Below, piece by piece: positions 40,286 to 49,349 of a stretch of DNA of 64,000 bases. The translations under genes were made by a program, and so were the position numbers. The notes below the pieces were generated by a model. It made no database searches, was not told the origin of the DNA, and saw only the letters and a list, made by a program, of their open reading frames with translations. The DNA comes from SIG701 sp045577175. GTDB lineage: Bacteria > Bacillota > Clostridia > Oscillospirales > CAG-272. The stretch's first letter is position 1. Every line of letters begins with the position of its first letter. The DNA lies in the NCBI GenBank assembly GCA_045577175.1, contig JAZNHT010000022.1, positions 1 to 64,000 of the forward strand, given 5' to 3'.

Positions 40286-41102
40286 ATCCGCGTTGGTCGC
40301 GGTGGGAATCCCGACCGAGGATGCCGCATACGAAGCGCGTCTGCTCGCCTCCCATTTCACGGGAATCTCCCAAGCCATGCTGCTCACGATGCGAAATGAG
40401 GAAATCGAAGCCCCTGCCCTCGCCGAAGCCGTCAAAAGACGCTGTCGGCGTGAGCCTTTGCAGTACATTCTCGGCACGTGGGAGTTCATGGGACTGCCGT
40501 TTACCGTCTCGCCCGATTGCCTGATCCCCCGTCCCGACACGGAAACCCTCGTCGAGGCGGCGCTTTCACACCTGCCCGAGGGCGCACGCGTGGCGGATCT
40601 TTGCACGGGCAGCGGCTGTATCGGCATCTCTCTGGCGAAATTCCGCCCGGACATCACCGTCACGGCGGTGGAGCTTTTTGAAAACACGGCGCAGATGGCG
40701 GAGCGAAACGCGCGCGATCTCGGTGTGGCGGAGAGATTCACCGTCCTCCGCGGCGACGTAACGAAAAAAATCTTCCCCGACGGCACGTTTTTTGATATTA
40801 TTGTCTCCAATCCGCCGTATATTGCATCTACTGAAATGGAGGCACTCGCGCCCGAAATCGCTTTTGAGCCGCGCGCGGCACTGACGGACGGGCAGGACGG
40901 ACTCACCGTCATCCGCGGCGTTCTCCGCACCGCCGCCGAGACGCTCACCCCCGACGGCGCGCTGTTTATGGAGTTCGGCGCGTATCAGGGCGCAAGCGTT
41001 CTCGCCCTCGCCGAAAGCATACACTTCTCCGGCACGATTCTCACCGACGCAGGCGGTCACGATCGCGTTCTCGCGGCACACCGCACCCCGTCGGCAATCT
41101 GA
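40266..41102 (+). CDS. prmC: Peptide chain release factor N5-glutamine methyltransferase
   Basis: 278 aa. Methylates the Gln of the GGQ motif in release factors RF1/RF2. The SAM-binding motif VADLCTGSGCIGISLAK and the NPPY catalytic motif (VSNPPYIAS) are present, with the N-terminal helical release-factor-binding domain and RREPLQYILG...LIPRPDTE. The start lies 20 bp inside the DUF1385 gene. prfA is not nearby. Confidence 0.94.
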   Translation: MTLRTIESALVAVGIPTEDAAYEARLLASHFTGISQAMLLTMRNEEIEAPALAEAVKRRCRREPLQYILGTWEFMGLPFTVSPDCLIPRPDTETLVEAALSHLPEGARVADLCTGSGCIGISLAKFRPDITVTAVELFENTAQMAERNARDLGVAERFTVLRGDVTKKIFPDGTFFDIIVSNPPYIASTEMEALAPEIAFEPRAALTDGQDGLTVIRGVLRTAAETLTPDGALFMEFGAYQGASVLALAESIHFSGTILTDAGGHDRVLAAHRTPSAI

Positions 41103-41119
41103 CAAAACGAGGCTATCTT

Positions 41120-42175
41120 ATGAACAAGATCAAGCTCTGCGTCCTGTTTGGCGGACGCTCCTCGGAGTACGAGGTTTCCCTCGCCTCCGCCTACTGCGTT
41201 CTGACGAACGCCTCCCCCGCACGGTACGAGATTCTGCCCGTCGGCATCACGAAGGAAGGCGGCTGGTACCTCTACACGGGAGATTTTGAAAAAATCCGTG
41301 ACGGATCGTGGTGCGAGAACACCGATACGCTTCCGCGTGTCACGGTCGATCTGACATCGGGCGCGCACGCACTGCTCATCTGTCCGCCGGACGGCACGCC
41401 GACGGCAGAGGCAATCGACGTCGTATTTCCCGTGCTCCACGGAGCATACGGCGAGGACGGCACCGTGCAGGGTATGCTCGCTCTTGCCGGGATTCCGTTT
41501 GTAGGCTGCGGCTGTGCCTCCTCCTCCGTCTGCATGGATAAATCGCTCACGAAGCTGTCTGTCGCGGAAACAGGCATCCGACAGGCGAACTACGTGCTCG
41601 TGCGCGAGGGGGACACCGAGGACGACTGCATCCGCGAGGCGGAGACGGGACTGCACTATCCGATGTTTGTAAAGCCGGCACGGGCAGGATCGTCCGTCGG
41701 CATCTCGAAAGCGAAAAACCGAAGCGAGCTGAAGCGCGCCCTCGCCGTCGCCTTCCGCGAGGACGAAAAGGTGCTGATTGAAAACACCGTCGTCGGCAGA
41801 GAGATCGAAGTCGCCGTTTTGGAGGAGCACGGAGCATACACCGTTTCGGACTGCGCCGAGATCGACGCCGGTGCGGAATTTTACGACTACGATGCGAAAT
41901 ATGTGAGCGACACCTCGACGTTCTACATCCCCGCCCGTCTGGGTGAGAAAACGAGAGAGACGGTACGTCTTTGTGCGGAAAGGATTTTCAAAGCCCTGGA
42001 CTGCCGCACGCTTGCCCGTGTGGATTTCTTCGTGGAGGAGGACGGCACGGTCGTGTTCAACGAAATCAACACGATCCCCGGCTTCACCGAAATCAGCATG
42101 TATCCGAAGCTGATGATGGCTGAGGGCATGACATATCCCGAGCTGATCGATCGGCTGATCGCATCCGCGCTCTGA
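41120..42175 (+). CDS. ddl: D-alanine--D-alanine ligase
   Basis: 351 aa. ATP-grasp ligase that makes D-Ala-D-Ala for peptidoglycan. LFGGRSSEYEVSLASA is the N-terminal signature; VFPVLHGAYGEDGTVQG and GIPFVGCG are typical; the ATP-grasp core carries FVKPARAGSSVGISK and the metal-binding FNEINTIPGFTEISMYP. The YDYDAKY omega-loop has the Tyr expected of a D-Ala-specific enzyme rather than a VanA-type lactate ligase. GAGG precedes the start, 17 bp after prmC. Confidence 0.95.
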   Translation: MNKIKLCVLFGGRSSEYEVSLASAYCVLTNASPARYEILPVGITKEGGWYLYTGDFEKIRDGSWCENTDTLPRVTVDLTSGAHALLICPPDGTPTAEAIDVVFPVLHGAYGEDGTVQGMLALAGIPFVGCGCASSSVCMDKSLTKLSVAETGIRQANYVLVREGDTEDDCIREAETGLHYPMFVKPARAGSSVGISKAKNRSELKRALAVAFREDEKVLIENTVVGREIEVAVLEEHGAYTVSDCAEIDAGAEFYDYDAKYVSDTSTFYIPARLGEKTRETVRLCAERIFKALDCRTLARVDFFVEEDGTVVFNEINTIPGFTEISMYPKLMMAEGMTYPELIDRLIASAL

Positions 42176-42758
42176 GCCGTCTGCATAGATTTTCTCTCCG
42201 AATGCATAAAACACGTCCGCATACAAGCACGGGCGTGTTTTTTCTTCCGCACCTGCCGATATGCACGTTATCGGCAGGTGTCTTTCGTTTATTCGTAAAC
42301 TATTTTTGTGCACAATACACAAAACAGCATTTTTTCGCCTTCTTCCGCCTCCCCGAAAGAAATCCGCGCCGAGTTTTCCACAGCTTGTGGGAAACCCTGT
42401 GGAAAGCTGAATGTTTTCAAGGGAAATCCCGAGTTTTCCACAGGGAAAACGCAAAAAAACTGTTGAAAACTTCACCGATTTCCTGAAATCCCCGCTGTTG
42501 GCAAGTGTCTTAAAATAGAAAATCAAGAAATTTCAAAAAACATCTTGACAAAAAAATTGGTGAAAACTTATACATTTTCGTCAAAACCCGTTTATCGCAT
42601 CGGGAAATGCCGAAAACGAAAAAAGCGGCACGAATCGCACACAAACGGCCCCGGCGTGGTCAGCCATCTGCCTCATGCGATTCGTACCTGCCATCATAGT
42701 ATATGCAAAACGGGTACGGATATACACAAAGAAATCCGCACCCATTGCAAAGGATTTA
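42176..42758. other. Intergenic region of 583 bp with two terminators and TTTTCCACA boxes
   Basis: Terminators AAACACGTCCG/CGGGCGTGTTT (42209-42240) and ACCTGCCGATA/TATCGGCAGGT (42251-42279) end the ddl transcript. Then come TTTTCCACA at 42374-42382 and 42434-42442 and its inverse TGTGGAAA at 42398-42405, similar to DnaA boxes. TTGACA (42545-42550), 18 bp, TATACA (42569-42574) looks like a + strand promoter with no gene to serve; downstream, ACGAATCGCA (about 42630) is inversely repeated as TGCGATTCGT (about 42677). Confidence 0.6.
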
Positions 42759-44069
42759 TCAATAGAAATTGCCGTGGCGGCGTTTTTTCTCACGGAGATG
42801 CGCCCGTATCAGCACGTATGCGATACTGAACAGAACCGCAAAAACAATCGTCGCTTTGAAAAAGCGGCTCGCCGTGAACGATTTGATTCGCTCCAGCATG
42901 AACAGAAACTCACTGCGCGTCACGGATACGGTCGCAATCAGATCGGAGCTTCCGAGAATCTCCTCCCCATACGTCACCGTCACCGTGCCGCACACCTGCC
43001 CTGCCTCCACCGGCGCCGTCAAAGATTCATCAAACGTGTTATAGCTGAGCCGTATTGCCGCAGGATCTACATCCACGGGAAGATACCGCACGATCGAAGT
43101 CGCAGGCACAAGCGTCACGTAATCCACCGTCGAGGACAGTGCCACCGAAAGCTCACATACACGCTCCGAAACGGAGAGCACCTCCGTATATCCGTAGGAA
43201 TCAAATGCCCATTCCAGCATATCTTTGGCATTTGCATAACTCCAGATTTCTTCCTCGCCGCCCTCCGCGCTCATCACGATCGCCATATACGTCAGATCGT
43301 TTCTCCGTGCCACGGAAACAATGTTGTAACCGCTCTGCGACGTGTATCCTGCGCTCATTCCGAGCGCATCCGCGTAATAATAGCGGGTATCGTAGTATTT
43401 AGACAATTGACTATTACGGTTGAAGATGTTGCGGTAATCCTTTTTGTTCGTCCCGTCCATCACGTATTTGGTGACGGAGGTAATCTCAATAAAACCGGGG
43501 AGCCTGTACGCATATTTGGCAATTGCCGCCGTATCGGCAAGAGTGGTCACCATGAGGTCGTTGTGCATACCGGTAACGTTCGTGTAATGCGTACTGTACG
43601 CGCCGAGCATCTGTGCCTTTTCGTTCATCATGGAAACGAATGCATCCACCGATCCGGCAACGGTTACCGCAAGCACCTGCGCGGCATCGTTCGCACCGTT
43701 GACAAGCAAAGCGTGCAGCATATCGTCCGCCGTGACAATCTCGCCGACGACAAGTCCGATGTTGTTGCCCGTCACCTTTGAGAGCATCTCCGCCGTCACG
43801 GTGATTGTCCGATCGGGCGTATCTCCGAGTGCTTCGAGCGCGAGGATACCGGTCATGAGCTTCACGGTGGAGGCAGGATAGAGCTTGCCTGTTTCATTGT
43901 ATGTATACAGCACCGCGTCGTTCTCGAAATTGTACAGATACGCCGCCGCGGCGTGTCGGATCTCCGGCGGCTCGACGGCGGACACGGGAGGGGCGCACAC
44001 AATAAGCGGCAAAAGAAGCGTGAGCACCGTCAGAAGCACGGCGAGCGCACGCACGGTCTTTTTTTTCAA
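42759..44069 (-). CDS. dacA: D-alanyl-D-alanine carboxypeptidase family protein (penicillin-binding protein), atypical motifs
   Basis: 436 aa. Signal peptide (about 1-31, ending VSA), a peptidase S11 domain, a beta-rich C-terminal domain and a membrane span near the end (about 402-422, FKATIVFAVLFSIAYVLI) followed by a basic tail. The active Ser67 is in STVK (SxxK). The second motif is GAN (126 region, VNGANDAA) instead of SxN and the KTG motif is SAG (239-241, GMSAGYTS), so activity may be changed. Trims pentapeptide side chains in normal relatives. Its start overlaps ribF by 4 bp. Confidence 0.85.
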   Translation of the reverse strand: MKKKTVRALAVLLTVLTLLLPLIVCAPPVSAVEPPEIRHAAAAYLYNFENDAVLYTYNETGKLYPASTVKLMTGILALEALGDTPDRTITVTAEMLSKVTGNNIGLVVGEIVTADDMLHALLVNGANDAAQVLAVTVAGSVDAFVSMMNEKAQMLGAYSTHYTNVTGMHNDLMVTTLADTAAIAKYAYRLPGFIEITSVTKYVMDGTNKKDYRNIFNRNSQLSKYYDTRYYYADALGMSAGYTSQSGYNIVSVARRNDLTYMAIVMSAEGGEEEIWSYANAKDMLEWAFDSYGYTEVLSVSERVCELSVALSSTVDYVTLVPATSIVRYLPVDVDPAAIRLSYNTFDESLTAPVEAGQVCGTVTVTYGEEILGSSDLIATVSVTRSEFLFMLERIKSFTASRFFKATIVFAVLFSIAYVLIRAHLREKKRRHGNFY

Positions 44070-45016
44070 AGCTCCTCCTCCTTCCGGATTGGATGTGCGG
44101 CAAAATACGTCCGCGTGTCAAGGACATCCTGCTCGATCGCCTCTTTCAAAGCCGCGACAGACGAAAACCTTTTCTCCTCGCGCAGTCTGCGGCAAAATTC
44201 GACACGGACGGTACACCCGTACAGATCGCCGTCAAAACCGAGGATGTGCGTCTCACAGTTGACGGTCTCCCCGTCGGATACGGTCGGGCGTGTGCCGACA
44301 TTGCAGACGGCTTCGTACCGCCGAGTGTCCACCGTGCAGATACAGGCATAGATCCCCCGTTCGGGAACGATATGCCCGTCGGGAAAATTCTGATTGACGG
44401 TCGGCAGACCGATCGTGTGCCCGATACGGTTCCCGTGCAGAACGGGCAGGCACACGGAAAACGGACGCCCGAGCAAAGCCGCCGCCGTCTCCATATCTCC
44501 CGACTCCACCGCCCGACGGATTCGCGTAGACGAGATCGGATCCCCGTCCGCCAAAACAGACGGCACGACGGAAAGCGGCACCCCCTCTTTTGAGAGAAGC
44601 TCGGCGAGAAGCGATACGTCTCCCGCCCTGCCCTTCCCGAAGCGGAAATCCTCTCCGCACACGACTGCGGCACAGCGGAGTGTACGCACAAGATATTCCC
44701 GAACAAACACCTCGGGCGAAAGATCGCGCACGCGCGCAAAATCCTCCAGCACGGCGGCACGGATTCCCGCCTCGGCAAACAGGCGCATCTTCTCCTCTGC
44801 GGTCGTCAGGACAGGCACCGAAGCCTCCGCTTTTGCAAGCGCGGTAAACGTCCACACCGCAGGGATACCGTCGGGAAGCTGTGCCGCAAGCGCACACGCC
44901 TCCGAAAGCAATCGCCGATGCCCAAGATGAACGCCGTCAAAATTGCCCAGCGCGACGGCAAGCGGACGGTCGGGCAGTGCGCCCACCGTCATTTCGGGCA
45001 GTATATAACTCGTCAT
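44066..45016 (-). CDS. ribF: Bifunctional riboflavin kinase / FAD synthetase
   Basis: 316 aa. The N-terminal FMN adenylyltransferase has ALGNFDGVHLGHRRLL and the SSTRIRRAVESGDM motif; the C-terminal riboflavin kinase has GLPTVNQNF (PTAN-like) and the EAVCNVGTRPTV block. Converts riboflavin to FMN and then FAD in the cytosol. It stops 4 bp into dacA, so the pair is co-transcribed, an unusual partner for ribF, which more often follows truB. Confidence 0.94.
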   Translation of the reverse strand: MTSYILPEMTVGALPDRPLAVALGNFDGVHLGHRRLLSEACALAAQLPDGIPAVWTFTALAKAEASVPVLTTAEEKMRLFAEAGIRAAVLEDFARVRDLSPEVFVREYLVRTLRCAAVVCGEDFRFGKGRAGDVSLLAELLSKEGVPLSVVPSVLADGDPISSTRIRRAVESGDMETAAALLGRPFSVCLPVLHGNRIGHTIGLPTVNQNFPDGHIVPERGIYACICTVDTRRYEAVCNVGTRPTVSDGETVNCETHILGFDGDLYGCTVRVEFCRRLREEKRFSSVAALKEAIEQDVLDTRTYFAAHPIRKEEEL

Positions 45017-45040
45017 ACTATCGCTTCAATCAAAGCCTCG

Positions 45041-45343
45041 TTAATCGACGAAATTAAACTCATCCTTGAATTTTTCCTTAAAAATAGCAAAAACAGCGTT
45101 CAGCACGTCTTCGTCCGTGACGCCGACGTAGGCTTCCTCATCCTCGTTCTCCGTCTCCTCCACCTTCAAAATGACAACCTCGCCGTCTCCGTCATCCTCC
45201 TCGGGGAGCAGAACGACATATTCGAAGCCCTCGTATTCGATCAGATCGACAAACTCAAAAACGGTCTCATTGCCGTTTTCATCCGTCAAGGTGATTCTGT
45301 TATCCAGATTCTCAAACTCGTTCATGTTGTTTACGTTATCCAT
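45041..45343 (-). CDS. DUF1292 protein
   Basis: 100 aa, very acidic. NRITLTDENGNETVFEFVDL and EYEGFEYVVLLP are the DUF1292 signature, a small Firmicutes family of unknown function usually found near yrzL/ruvX-type genes. AAGGAG lies 8 nt before the ATG. It sits between the aldo/keto reductase gene and ribF on the same strand. Confidence 0.88.
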   Translation of the reverse strand: MDNVNNMNEFENLDNRITLTDENGNETVFEFVDLIEYEGFEYVVLLPEEDDGDGEVVILKVEETENEDEEAYVGVTDEDVLNAVFAIFKEKFKDEFNFVD

Positions 45344-45377
45344 TGTTTTATTCTCCTTAAAATGTATTATACGGTGC

Positions 45378-46340
45378 TCACAGCACCTTGATCGCAAACA
45401 GAGGGCACACGCGGGAGCAGTAGCCGCAGAGCACGCATTTTTCGCCCGAAACGACGGCATGTCCGTCCGTGACGGTGAGTGCTCCCTGCGCACAGCGGCG
45501 CACACACGCACCGCACCCCTCGCAGTAATCCTCAATATGGAGACGCCGCGTTTTGTTTCGCAAAGCATCCGCCGCCGCATGAGGAAACGTGCGGCTGTCA
45601 AAATACGAAATATTCGCGTCAATCTCCGCCTCGGACTGCATCCCGACCGCAACCGCGTCAATATACGGCTGATCGAGCGCAAAATCAAACGCCGCCGCGG
45701 CATCGCGGAACAGATGTCCGCCGCCGAGCACCTTCATGGCAAACGTACCGATTCCGAGCGCGTGCGCGTCGGCGACGGCTGATTGCATTTCCGCAATCGT
45801 TCCGTCGGCGATACCGTAGCCGCCGCGGTTGAAAATCGGATGGATCACGTCCAAGGGGATACCGCGCCTGTAAAGCTCAATCACGCCGCGCACGGCGGCG
45901 ACGTGGTGCATGGACGCACCGACCGCACGGATAATCCCGCGCGATTTGCACTCAAACAGGTACTCCAAAGCCTCGCGGTGTCCGCGCAGAGTTTCATAGC
46001 TTTCCTGCTCGTGGAGCATGAAAATATCGATCACGTCCCGGTCAAGCTCCCTGCGCGCTTCATCCACAGCCGCCGCCGCCATCTCCCTCGTATACGCATA
46101 CGTTTTCGTGGAAACGACAATATCATCCCCTCCGTACAGCTTGAGCGCACGGCGGATAAGCGGATAGTTTTCGTAATACTGCGCGGTGTCCGTAAAACGG
46201 ATGCCGCGGGAGAATGCGTAAGCAAGGACCTCCGCCGCCCTCTCGGGAGGCAGATTCGCCTGCACGGGGCTGACCGTGAGCGAGCCGATGCAGAGACGGG
46301 AAACCGTCAGCCCCGTTCCGCCCAGCGTTATGTACTCCAT
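45378..46340 (-). CDS. Aldo/keto reductase with C-terminal ferredoxin domain
   Basis: 320 aa. The N-terminal barrel has the AKR features GGTGLTVSRLCIGS, RFTDTAQYYENYP (catalytic Asp/Tyr) and FMLHEQES. The last 50 residues carry two [4Fe-4S] sets (CEGCGACVRRCAQGA and CVLCGYCSRVCPLFA). This is the iron-sulfur AKR subgroup of anaerobes. Substrate unknown. Its ATG overlaps the ireB stop by 1 base. Confidence 0.88.
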   Translation of the reverse strand: MEYITLGGTGLTVSRLCIGSLTVSPVQANLPPERAAEVLAYAFSRGIRFTDTAQYYENYPLIRRALKLYGGDDIVVSTKTYAYTREMAAAAVDEARRELDRDVIDIFMLHEQESYETLRGHREALEYLFECKSRGIIRAVGASMHHVAAVRGVIELYRRGIPLDVIHPIFNRGGYGIADGTIAEMQSAVADAHALGIGTFAMKVLGGGHLFRDAAAAFDFALDQPYIDAVAVGMQSEAEIDANISYFDSRTFPHAAADALRNKTRRLHIEDYCEGCGACVRRCAQGALTVTDGHAVVSGEKCVLCGYCSRVCPLFAIKVL

Positions 46341-46597
46341 CAGATGCCCAGATACGTGCGCAGCAGTGCGCTCATCAGCTCATCGCGGTCGATACGGCAG
46401 ATGAGACTGCGCGCGTTTTTGTAGTTGGTGATGTAGGTCGGATCCTCGGAAAGTATGTATCCCACGATCTGGTTGATGGGGTTGTAGCCCTTTTCGTTCA
46501 GAGCTTCGTAGACAGCGGTGAGCGTCGATTGGATCTCACGGTCTTTTTCGTCGTGAATCGAAAAGGTGATCGTTTTGTTTTTGTCAAGATTCGGCAT
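46340..46597 (-). CDS. ireB: IreB family regulatory phosphoprotein
   Basis: 85 aa, full match in length. TITFSIHDEKDREIQSTLTAVYEALNEKG without break is the DUF965/IreB start, followed by NPINQIVGYILSEDPTYIT. In enterococci IreB is a substrate of the PASTA kinase IreK and lowers cephalosporin resistance. It normally lies near alaS and ruvX; here it precedes an AKR gene. Confidence 0.93.
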   Translation of the reverse strand: MPNLDKNKTITFSIHDEKDREIQSTLTAVYEALNEKGYNPINQIVGYILSEDPTYITNYKNARSLICRIDRDELMSALLRTYLGI

Positions 46598-46651
46598 ATT
46601 CGTTTCCCTTTCTCTTACAGATCAAATCCGAATTACGGATTCCCATAGTAT

Positions 46652-46680
46652 ATTATACCCGTATTTTTTGCAAAATGCAA
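46652..46680 (-). promoter_or_regulatory. Promoter of ireB
   Basis: TTGCAT (46675-46680), 17-bp spacer, TATAAT (46652-46657). Confidence 0.72.
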
Positions 46681-46761
46681 TAGAAACGGAAGAACTGACA
46701 GAAATTTTGTTCGCAAAACAGGAGGCAAGCAGAACATTTTTGAAAAAAACCGCGCTTGCCA

Positions 46762-46791
46762 TTGACATTATGCCCATAAATGTGGTATAAT
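46762..46791 (+). promoter_or_regulatory. Promoter of the MinD-like gene
   Basis: TTGACA (46762-46767), 18-bp spacer, TATAAT (46786-46791). Confidence 0.78.
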
Positions 46792-46873
46792 TGTGTCAAG
46801 CATTTGGACAATACATCCATTTGTGCATATTTACACACAATTTTCGGCGGGAAGGCGGCGTTTTGTTGAAATT

Positions 46874-47635
46874 ATGAAAAAAATCATCGTCACCTCCGCC
46901 AAAGGCGGCATCGGGAAATCCACCGCCGCACTCGGCATTGCCGCAGCACTTGCCGCACGCGGTCACCGCACGCTGCTCATCGACTGCGACATCGGCAACC
47001 GCTGTCTTGATCTGATGACGGGGCTGGAGGATCGCGTTCTGTACGACCTCGGCGATGTTGCAAGCGAGCGATGCACCGCAGAGGAGGCGCTTCTTACCCC
47101 GGATGGGCAGGAGAATCTTCGATTCTGCGCGGCACCGCTGACGGCAGACGCACCGACGGAAGCGTACACCGATGCCCTGCAAAGGCTGACGGAAGCGGCC
47201 GACGCCGAGTATATCCTCTGCGACACGGCAGGCACAGGTGCTACCGTGCAGGCGATTGCGAAATCGTTCGCCGACGGCGCACTGGTGATCGCAACACAGC
47301 AGCCTGCGTCCATCCGTTCCGCCGAGTACACCGCGACCTTGATGCGTGAGTGGGGATCGCTTCCCTGCCTGCTCGTCATCTCGATGTTTGAAGAATACGC
47401 CGCCGCGGACGGAATCCGTGCCGGACTTCTTGAAATCATCGACAAAACGCACGTCCGCACCGTGGGCGTCATCCCGCGCGACCGCGCACTTCTGCTCGCA
47501 CAGGAGGCAGGAAAGCTGCCCGATGCGAAGGGGCGCGCCGCCCGTGCCATGAAAAATATCGCCGACCGTCTGGTAGGAGACGATGTTCCTCTGTTCACCG
47601 AAATCAGAAGAATCAAAACAGGAAAAATTCTGTGA
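46874..47635 (+). CDS. MinD/ParA-like ATPase
   Basis: 253 aa. The deviant Walker A KGGIGKST is at residues 10-17, LLIDCDIGNRCLDLM is the switch I/A' region, and YILCDTAGTGATV is Walker B. It resembles septum-site MinD, but there is no MinC or MinE nearby and the C-terminus (EIRRIKTGKIL) is only weakly like a membrane-targeting helix. Could place division or another cell structure. The ATG at 46874 has no clear Shine-Dalgarno. Confidence 0.78.
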   Translation: MKKIIVTSAKGGIGKSTAALGIAAALAARGHRTLLIDCDIGNRCLDLMTGLEDRVLYDLGDVASERCTAEEALLTPDGQENLRFCAAPLTADAPTEAYTDALQRLTEAADAEYILCDTAGTGATVQAIAKSFADGALVIATQQPASIRSAEYTATLMREWGSLPCLLVISMFEEYAAADGIRAGLLEIIDKTHVRTVGVIPRDRALLLAQEAGKLPDAKGRAARAMKNIADRLVGDDVPLFTEIRRIKTGKIL

Positions 47636-47691
47636 CAGAAGTCACATGCCGCATATCCGCCCAATGAGAAAGAACAGGAGCCACCGAAACT

Positions 47692-48129
47692 ATGGAAATT
47701 GCTTTGATCGCTGACGACACCAAAAAGGAGCTTATGACGCAGTTCTGCATCGCATACTGCGGTATACTGAGCAAGCACAACCTCTGTGCGACGAGCACAA
47801 CGGGTAAATATATTGAAGAAGCTACGGGGCTTCGCGTAGAAAAACTGCTCTCCGGCACACACGGCGGCGAGCAGCAGATCATGTCGCGCGTTTCGTACAA
47901 CGAGATCGATGCGCTGATCTACTTCCGCAGCACCGCGCCCGATTTGTTTTACAAGGATGAGGAATACAATCTCCTTCGCATGTGCGATATTCACAACGTC
48001 CCTGTTGCAACGAATATCGCTATGGCGGAGATCCTTGTCTGCGCCGTCGATCGCGGCGACCTCGACTGGCGCGAGATCGTCAATCCGAAATCGGATTACA
48101 ACCGCCGCCGCCGCGGTCTGAGCGAATGA
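47692..48129 (+). CDS. mgsA: Methylglyoxal synthase
   Basis: 145 aa. Converts dihydroxyacetone phosphate to methylglyoxal, a phosphate-releasing bypass of glycolysis. MEIALIADDTKKELM, TGTTG-like ATSTTGKYIEEATG, SGTHGGEQQI and the RSTAPDLFYKDEEYNLLRMCD region are diagnostic; Asp and His catalytic residues are in these blocks. AGGAG lies 12 nt upstream. Overlaps nth by 4 bp. Confidence 0.94.
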   Translation: MEIALIADDTKKELMTQFCIAYCGILSKHNLCATSTTGKYIEEATGLRVEKLLSGTHGGEQQIMSRVSYNEIDALIYFRSTAPDLFYKDEEYNLLRMCDIHNVPVATNIAMAEILVCAVDRGDLDWREIVNPKSDYNRRRRGLSE

Positions 48130-48812
48130 GCCCGATGAAAACAAAAAAGAACGCCGCCTTTGCCCTTCGTGAAAAAGGGGCAGAGGCGGTTTCCCGTCTT
48201 GCCGCGCTGTATCCGGACGCGGTCTGCTCGCTCGAATACGGGGGCGATCCGTGGAAGCTGCTCGTCATGGCGCGCTTATCCGCACAGTGCACGGACGAGC
48301 GTGTGAATATCGTATGCAAGCCGATGTTTGCAGCAATCCCAGACGCTGAAACGATGGCACAAACGCCTCTTTCCGTGATTGAAGAATTTGTAAAGCCGTG
48401 CGGACTCTACCGCATGAAGGCGAAAAGCATCAAGGAAGCGAGCGAAATCCTCGTGCGCGAGTACGGCGGACGCGTCCCCGACACAATGGAGGAGCTGCTC
48501 GCGCTCCCCGGCGTCGGGCGGAAGATTGCGAATCTTCTCCTCGGCGATATTTTCGGCAAGGGCGGCATCGTCGCGGACACGCACTGTATGCGCATCATGG
48601 GACGGCTCGGCTTCTACCCCGAGGATCTGCGCGATCCCGTCAAGACGGAGCGCATCCTTTCGCCGATCATTGAACCGGCGGCGCAGTCGGATTTCTGCCA
48701 CCGTCTTGTCCATTTCGGGCGCGAATACTGCACGGCACGCTCCCCCGTTTGCGAAAAGGGCGGGGAATGTCCGCTATCGGAGATTTGCGCGCACAACGGC
48801 AAAAAAGCATAA
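48126..48812 (+). CDS. nth: Endonuclease III, atypical cluster spacing
   Basis: 228 aa. Base-excision DNA glycosylase/AP lyase for oxidised pyrimidines. The helix-hairpin-helix LPGVGRKIANLLLGD carries the catalytic Lys, and GGIVADTHCMRI the Asp. The C-terminal iron-sulfur loop reads C-X6-C-X5-C-X5-C (YCTARSPVCEKGGECPLSEI), three residues longer between the second and third Cys than the usual X2. ATG at 48126 overlaps mgsA by 4 bp; a second ATG at 48135 is possible. Confidence 0.92.
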   Translation: MSPMKTKKNAAFALREKGAEAVSRLAALYPDAVCSLEYGGDPWKLLVMARLSAQCTDERVNIVCKPMFAAIPDAETMAQTPLSVIEEFVKPCGLYRMKAKSIKEASEILVREYGGRVPDTMEELLALPGVGRKIANLLLGDIFGKGGIVADTHCMRIMGRLGFYPEDLRDPVKTERILSPIIEPAAQSDFCHRLVHFGREYCTARSPVCEKGGECPLSEICAHNGKKA

Positions 48813-48830
48813 CACAAACAAGGAGCTACC

Positions 48831-49268
48831 ATGTACCGAGAACGGATTGCATCCCATATTCAAGGACACAATTGGGCGAAACTGCAAGATCCTTGCCCCG
48901 AAAAAATGATTTCCCATGCGGAAAAGTACGTCGGCTTCAGATTCCCCGACGCACTGAAGGAATTGCTGCGGGAAACGAACGGCGATCACTGGTTCCTTCT
49001 CTCCGCGGAAGACATCATTGAACACGTAAAAACCAACCGTAAAATATACCCCGAATACCTGGAGGCAGACGAATTTGAGGAGAAGATCAACCGCTTCGTT
49101 CCCTTTGCTACAAACGGCTGCGGTGATTATTACGGCTACCGCATCCTCCCGAATGGCGAAACAGACGCCACCGCCATATACATATGGGAACACGAGCTTT
49201 TTGAATATCAAAAGGTTGCAGAAGATATCTCCGAACTGATCAACAAGTATTACAACGGCGAAGTTTAA
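48831..49268 (+). CDS. SMI1/KNR4 (SUKH) family protein
   Basis: 145 aa. EKYVGFRFPDALKELLRETNGD and the FVPFATNGCGDYYGYRI block are the SUKH/SMI1-KNR4 fold. These proteins often act as immunity proteins against contact-dependent or polymorphic toxins, but no toxin is adjacent. AAGGAG lies 6 nt before the ATG and the gene is 18 bp after nth, so it may ride on the mgsA-nth transcript. Confidence 0.85.
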   Translation: MYRERIASHIQGHNWAKLQDPCPEKMISHAEKYVGFRFPDALKELLRETNGDHWFLLSAEDIIEHVKTNRKIYPEYLEADEFEEKINRFVPFATNGCGDYYGYRILPNGETDATAIYIWEHELFEYQKVAEDISELINKYYNGEV

Positions 49269-49349
49269 TTCACCGAAATCCAATGGGTGAAAACATCCTC
49301 AGACCAATGCGTGATGTTCTCAGCGGAGAAATCATAATTCGATTTGCTC

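Noticed and set aside
42374..42442. Chromosomal origin of replication
   Set aside because: Only three imperfect DnaA-box-like sites and no dnaA, dnaN or rpmH nearby.
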